This document shows positions 34,029 through 37,836 of a stretch of DNA of 37,836 nt, one piece after another; within the stretch, counting starts at the first letter, position 1, and every line of letters starts with the position of its first letter. The position numbers and the translations under genes are program-made. Source of the DNA: JBNJEA01 sp051745395 (GTDB taxonomy: Bacteria; Desulfobacterota; Desulfobacteria; Desulfobacterales; Desulfosalsimonadaceae); NCBI GenBank assembly GCA_051745395.1, contig JBNJEA010000012.1, positions 1 to 37,836 of the forward strand. Direction: 5' to 3'. The notes under the pieces are model-generated. The model worked only from the letters and a program-made list of their open reading frames with translations, had not been told where the DNA came from and did no database searches.

Positions 34029-35612
34029 ACGACGAATAAGGCAGTGCAAGACCGCCACACCGATCACGCCGGCGGCAAAACATCTGATCCACTGCCCGAA
34101 CCGGCTATACACCGAAAGCTGATCCTTCGGCGTGAAGTGCCCGCTGATCCGATCCCGCTTTAACAGGTCGGTTTCGGCCAGCAGGCGGCCTCCGGGGCCG
34201 ATTAAAGCGGAAATGCCGCTGTTGGTCGCCCGGAGCAAAAACCGCCGGTTTTCTATGGCCCGCATTCTGGCGGCATTCAAGTGCAGATACGGCATCCCCG
34301 ATCGACCGAACCAGGCATCATTGGACAGGTTGACCAGCACCGTCGCCCCTTCGGCCACTGATCGGCGCACAAATGCGGGATACAAAATTTCCAGGCAGAT
34401 CGATGTGCCGAAGGTGCCCAGTGGGGTCTGGAAGCTGACCGGGGATCGGCCGGCGGCAAAATGCTCCGGGGCATCATAGAAGGGCCCGAGCAGATCAATC
34501 ACGGGAACCGCCTCGGCGTACGGCAGCAGGATTTGCTTGTCATAGCGCAGCAGCCGCCCCTTTCCCGAAATCAAAAAGGCACTGTTGTAAGTCTTTCCAT
34601 TTCCCGGATCCTCATGCACGCCACCTGCCACCAGAAGCGACTGCCCGCCGATCCGCCGCATCAAGCCGACAAACAAATCATCGGTTAACCGCCGGCTGGT
34701 ATTTAATACGGTCTCCGGCCAGACAATTAACCGCCTGCCCTTTTTCAGATCGACTCGACTCATGTCCAGATAGGTTTTCAACCGTCTGGAAAACCCCATG
34801 CCACTCCACCGGTCCGCCAGTTCAAAGTCGCCCTGAACAATGACGGCAGCAGGGCCCTTGTCGCTTCCGGAGCCGGTCAACCGATCCTGCATCCCGGAAA
34901 GCCGCAGCGCGCCATAGCCCCACGGCAAAACCACGGCCAGCAAAATGATGCCGGCGGCCACCCAAGCGCCCCGCCGGGCCGGCCGCCTCCGGTGTTGCGG
35001 ACGGCCCGGAGCCGGCCGTTGCTTTATCGGCAAAATCCATTTTTGGTGGATCAAATACGCGACCAGCCCGTTGACCATTACCACCAGAAACGAAACCCCG
35101 TAAATCCCGCCGATGTCTGCTATTTGGACAAAACGGGTAAACGGGATCATGCTGTAGCCAATATCGCCCCAGGGCACAAGAAAGGGCAAGCGGGCTTTTA
35201 CGATATCAATAAATATCCAGAGGGCGGGAAGAACCAGGCCATAAAAACCAACAGTCGGCCTTTGAAAAAAATGATAGGCAAGGCAAAATCCGATCAGAAC
35301 AACACTCAGGGGCAGCCAGACGAACAAGACGACAAAGCCGATGGCCGTAAGGATGCCGACGCCGTAGTGACCGACCAGCGCGATAAACAGCCAGTACCCC
35401 ATGCCGGCAACAAAACCCAAAGCCCAGCACATGGCAAGGCCGGCGCGGTGTTTCCACCCCCCGGCCCGATCCAGTGCCAGGAAAAACGGCACCAAGGCAA
35501 CAAATGCACACCACCACCACCCCGGCACGGGAAATGATACGGCATACAACAGGGCAGATAGGAAAACCAGCGCGACATTCACAACGCATTTCCCCGGTGT
35601 GCGCAAAACCAC
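34020..35612 (-). CDS. lnt: Apolipoprotein N-acyltransferase
   Basis: Lnt adds the third acyl chain to lipoproteins in the inner membrane of Gram-negative bacteria. The 530-residue protein has a polytopic N-terminal half (about six helices to residue 195), a charged loop, another helix (about 216-233), then a nitrilase-type periplasmic domain with the catalytic Glu300 (WPET), Lys359 (DKQILLPYAE) and Cys406 (SICLEILYP), ending in one more helix. The start is a GTG without a clear Shine-Dalgarno; a GTG at 35582 with GGGGAAA upstream is an alternative. It follows ugd by 71 bp. Confidence 0.94.
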   Translation of the reverse strand: MVLRTPGKCVVNVALVFLSALLYAVSFPVPGWWWCAFVALVPFFLALDRAGGWKHRAGLAMCWALGFVAGMGYWLFIALVGHYGVGILTAIGFVVLFVWLPLSVVLIGFCLAYHFFQRPTVGFYGLVLPALWIFIDIVKARLPFLVPWGDIGYSMIPFTRFVQIADIGGIYGVSFLVVMVNGLVAYLIHQKWILPIKQRPAPGRPQHRRRPARRGAWVAAGIILLAVVLPWGYGALRLSGMQDRLTGSGSDKGPAAVIVQGDFELADRWSGMGFSRRLKTYLDMSRVDLKKGRRLIVWPETVLNTSRRLTDDLFVGLMRRIGGQSLLVAGGVHEDPGNGKTYNSAFLISGKGRLLRYDKQILLPYAEAVPVIDLLGPFYDAPEHFAAGRSPVSFQTPLGTFGTSICLEILYPAFVRRSVAEGATVLVNLSNDAWFGRSGMPYLHLNAARMRAIENRRFLLRATNSGISALIGPGGRLLAETDLLKRDRISGHFTPKDQLSVYSRFGQWIRCFAAGVIGVAVLHCLIRRLI

Positions 35613-35683
35613 GGCAAATGTTTTTTTCTCAGAAAAACGGCTGCTTCAAAAAAACAACCGGCGATGGCCGTCGATACCGTCCC

Positions 35684-37027
35684 CTATTGAGCGGAAATCG
35701 CCGGCCGCCCGACGCGAATGCAGGAAAAACCGTTTCGGCGCAGCAAATCAGTGGAATACAGGTTCCGGCCGTCAAATATCATGGAATGGTTGAGATTGCG
35801 CTTGAGGTGCTCGAAATCCGGATTCCGGAACTGATTCCAGTCGGTCAGCACGGCCAGTGCATCGGCGCCTTCCACTGTTTCATACTGATCGGTGCACAGG
35901 GTCACCCGGTCGTTATCGGAAAACGCTGCCTTAGCATTGGCGGCAGCAGCCGGGTCAAAGGCGCGGACATGCATGCCCTGTTCAGTGAGGGCCCGGATAA
36001 TGTCAATGGCTGCCGAATATCGGATATCGTCGGTATTGGCCTTGAAGGCAAGGCCCCAGACCGCTATTGTTTTGCCGGACAGGCCGCCGCGGTTTTCAAA
36101 ATAGGCCCGGATTTTTCCGGCCAGCAGGTCGCGCTGCCGCTGATTGACCTCTTCCACGGCTTTGAGCAATTCCGGGGTATAGTCCTGCTCCGTTGCCGTC
36201 TGGATCAGGGCCTTTACATCCTTGGGAAAACACGACCCCCCGTAGCCGACGCCGGGATAAATAAAGTGATAGCCGATACGGTGATCCGACCCGATACCGG
36301 TGCGGACATCACTGACATCAGCCCCCACCCGTTCACAGATATTGGCAATCTCGTTGATAAAAGAGATCTTGGTTGCAAGCATGCAATTGGCCGCATATTT
36401 GGTCATCTCGGCACTGCGCACGCTCATAACCACGAGTTTATCGCGGTTGCGGGCATAGGGGCTATACAGGTCCTCGAGCAGGGCGGCTGTCTGGACACTG
36501 TCGGCGCCGAGAATGATCCGGTCAGGTTTCATGAAATCGCTGACCGCATCGCCTTCCTTTAAAAACTCCGGGTTGGAAACCACGTCGAATGTCGTATCCA
36601 CGCCCCGGCGGTCGAGTTCTTCCTGTATAATATTGCCGACACTGTCGGCGGTACCCACCGGCACCGTCGACTTGTTGACCACGATTTTATAATCGCTGAT
36701 CAATTGGCCGACCTGGCGGGCAACCTCGCAGACCGCGGAAAGGTTACAGGAGCCGTCCGGATTCGATGGGGTGCCCACGCAGTTGAAAATAAACATGGCA
36801 TCGGCGACCGCGGTTTCGAGAGAAGTGGTAAATTCGAGTCGTTTTCCGTCAATATTGCGGCGTACGACATCTTCCAGGCCGGGTTCAAAAATATGGACCT
36901 GGCCCTTTTTCAGCTGGTTGATAATATCGGCATTGATATCCACACAATATACGTGGTTGCCGGTTTCGGCAAAACACGCCGCTGTTACCAGCCCCACATA
37001 TCCGGTCCCCACAATGCACAGCTTCAT
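35684..37027 (-). CDS. ugd: UDP-glucose 6-dehydrogenase
   Basis: Oxidises UDP-glucose to UDP-glucuronate with two NAD+, supplying surface-polysaccharide precursors. The 447-residue protein opens with the Rossmann motif GTGYVG (7-12). Catalytic residues are visible: STVPVGT, NPEFLKEGDAVSDF, K210 in EMTKYAANC, and the nucleophile Cys266 in GYGGSCFPKD. GAGGAGA precedes the ATG. It follows the exported unknown gene by 22 bp, so the two are probably cotranscribed. Confidence 0.96.
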   Translation of the reverse strand: MKLCIVGTGYVGLVTAACFAETGNHVYCVDINADIINQLKKGQVHIFEPGLEDVVRRNIDGKRLEFTTSLETAVADAMFIFNCVGTPSNPDGSCNLSAVCEVARQVGQLISDYKIVVNKSTVPVGTADSVGNIIQEELDRRGVDTTFDVVSNPEFLKEGDAVSDFMKPDRIILGADSVQTAALLEDLYSPYARNRDKLVVMSVRSAEMTKYAANCMLATKISFINEIANICERVGADVSDVRTGIGSDHRIGYHFIYPGVGYGGSCFPKDVKALIQTATEQDYTPELLKAVEEVNQRQRDLLAGKIRAYFENRGGLSGKTIAVWGLAFKANTDDIRYSAAIDIIRALTEQGMHVRAFDPAAAANAKAAFSDNDRVTLCTDQYETVEGADALAVLTDWNQFRNPDFEHLKRNLNHSMIFDGRNLYSTDLLRRNGFSCIRVGRPAISAQ

Positions 37028-37049
37028 CGACGGTCTCCTCTGTCAAAGG

Positions 37050-37601
37050 TCACAAAAAATTGGATAAAACCAAAATAAAACAGCCATTATCATCGTCACC
37101 ATCGTCATTTTCCTCATCCCCGGCGCCTGTGGCACCATCTGCGGAAACTGCGTTGGGAACGATCAGTTTTTTTTCCTGGCCGGCTTTTTCATAAATCAGA
37201 TCAAAGGCATTGTTGAAGTTCAATTCGGTTTCCGCATCGCTTTGCAGTGAAAGCGTTGCCGGGCTGTCGCTGTTTTGTACCACAGAAACGTCTTCGCCCC
37301 CCGAATCCGTAAAATAAAAATCTTCGCCCGGTACAAATTCGCCCCCGGCCTGCTCAATCGTAAAATCGTCCACCGCCAGAGGGGAGCCTTCCGGGGACGG
37401 CAACAAATCCACATAAACCCTGTTGTTTGAACGAAAAACAGAGACTTCCACTGATTCCCCGTTATCAAATTCAAACGTCGTATTGAATCGGAGATCTGTA
37501 GATACTTCTTTTGCCGGCAAATGATTGCCCGAACTCATCCATATGAGAGAAAGAAACAAAAATACTGGTAAGGCTACCCGGTTTCGATACATAACATCCA
37601 T
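37050..37601 (-). CDS. Exported unknown protein with acidic tail and GCFI end
   Basis: A 183-residue protein I do not recognise. An N-terminal hydrophobic segment (about residues 9-23) with a Ser-Ser-Gly end suggests export. The middle is beta-rich (LRFNTTFEFDNGESVEVSVF, VYVDLLPSPEGSPL). The last 25 residues are a run of acidic residues (DEENDDGDDDN) followed by GCFILVLSNFL. An acidic or glycine-rich spacer before a Cys-Phe-Ile box recalls C-terminal CFI-box sorting-type tails of deltaproteobacteria, but the usual ATAAYG continuation is missing. AGGTGG precedes the ATG. It leads the unit with ugd and lnt. Confidence 0.7.
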   Translation of the reverse strand: MDVMYRNRVALPVFLFLSLIWMSSGNHLPAKEVSTDLRFNTTFEFDNGESVEVSVFRSNNRVYVDLLPSPEGSPLAVDDFTIEQAGGEFVPGEDFYFTDSGGEDVSVVQNSDSPATLSLQSDAETELNFNNAFDLIYEKAGQEKKLIVPNAVSADGATGAGDEENDDGDDDNGCFILVLSNFL

Positions 37602-37641
37602 ACCACCTGATAAGATGAATAAATCGGATGAAATGGATTAC

Positions 37642-37670
37642 TAATAAAATTTTTATCCCTTTCGGGTCAA
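37642..37670 (-). promoter_or_regulatory. Promoter candidate for the exported unknown-ugd unit
   Basis: On the minus strand TTGACC (37670-37665) and TTATTA (37647-37642) are 17 bp apart, 41 bp before the ATG at 37601, and downstream of the terminator at 37703-37734. Confidence 0.45.
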
Positions 37671-37698
37671 TGCTTTTTTGCCAGGCAACAGCCCCCAT

Positions 37699-37734
37699 AA
37701 AAAAAGGGTTTTTACCACTCGATAAAAACCCTTT
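37699..37734 (-). terminator. Terminator after the tRNA-Leu sequence
   Basis: AAAGGGTTTTTA (37703-37714) pairs with TAAAAACCCTTT (37723-37734), 12 perfect pairs around an 8-base loop. On the minus strand the stem runs into further Ts. It lies 26 bp past the tRNA CCA end, so it was probably the tRNA terminator. Confidence 0.85.
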
Positions 37735-37760
37735 GCATTTATCTTTTTTGCTGTAAAATT

Positions 37761-37818
37761 TGGTGCCTGGGACGAGAATCGAACTCGTACGGGGACTATG
37801 CCCCAAGGGATTTTAAGT
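37761..37818 (-). pseudogene. 3' fragment of tRNA-Leu(UAA), probable att-site scar
   Basis: On the minus strand, ACTTAAAATCCCT (anticodon loop with UAA and 3' anticodon stem), then a long variable arm TTGGGGCATAGTCCCCGT, a T arm ACGAG TTCGATT CTCGT, acceptor strand CCCAGGC, and ACCA. This is the 3' half of a class II tRNA-Leu. Upstream of the loop, the expected AGGGA stem is replaced by AAGAA and an AT-rich sequence with no D arm, so the 5' half is missing. Identity starting in the anticodon loop and running to the 3' end is how tyrosine recombinases leave att duplications. Assembly error at the window end is the other explanation. Confidence 0.8.
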
Positions 37819-37836
37819 TCTTTTAAAATCTGTTTT

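Noticed and set aside
37761..37836. Group I intron in tRNA-Leu(UAA)
   Set aside because: Such introns end in G immediately before the 3' exon after position 34; here the base is T and the loop sequence CTTAAAA is itself intact.
1..37836. CRISPR array, insertion sequence or toxin-antitoxin pair
   Set aside because: No regularly spaced repeats, transposase or integrase gene, or small paired genes of that kind were seen on either strand.

Overview
The window looks like chromosomal DNA of a Gram-negative, strictly or mainly anaerobic bacterium, most likely a Desulfobacterota (deltaproteobacterial) sulfate-reducer-type organism. That placement is an inference. It rests on an F1Fo operon with paired b' and b subunits and no a or c genes, a DUF362 protein with two 4Fe-4S clusters, an acyl-CoA dehydrogenase carrying a rubredoxin-like tail, a complete mre/mrd/rod rod-shape set, Lnt (so an outer-membrane lipoprotein pathway), and moderate-to-high GC. 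Nearly everything is on the minus strand; only four protein genes (the DUF362 protein, a small winged-helix protein, and a lipase with its foldase) are on the plus strand.

Region by region, left to right. Positions 1-268 hold a minus-strand rRNA promoter and leader; the 16S gene itself should start at the left edge. Next come tyrS and rny, a 6S RNA gene, zapA, a zapB-like gene and a short stand-alone GlmU-type uridylyltransferase. A strong terminator separates these from the ATP synthase operon (b', b, delta, alpha, gamma, beta, epsilon). RodA follows, then a convergent pair: a DUF362 iron-sulfur protein (plus) and an acyl-CoA dehydrogenase-rubredoxin fusion (minus). glnS, mrdA, mreD, mreC and mreB form a cell-wall elongation operon. 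Then a three-gene unit encodes a GGDEF-PilZ diguanylate cyclase, an LD-carboxypeptidase and a class C serine hydrolase. pyrG, an exported LolA-like protein and eno follow. A divergent winged-helix/coiled-coil gene and a UvrD-type helicase precede a secreted lipase with its steric foldase. The right end has lnt, ugd, an unknown exported protein with an acidic tail, a terminator, and the 3' part of a tRNA-Leu(UAA).

Functionally this is mainly a core-genome segment: translation, RNA turnover, division and elongation, energy conservation and envelope biogenesis. The less ordinary parts are the ACAD-rubredoxin fusion, the c-di-GMP/peptidoglycan operon, the lipase-foldase pair with a degenerate foldase motif and an intervening perfect hairpin, the GlmU half-protein, and the tRNA-Leu 3' fragment, which looks like an attachment-site scar predicting an integrated element just beyond the right edge. 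I found no CRISPR array, transposase or integrase gene, and no convincing wholly new system inside the window.
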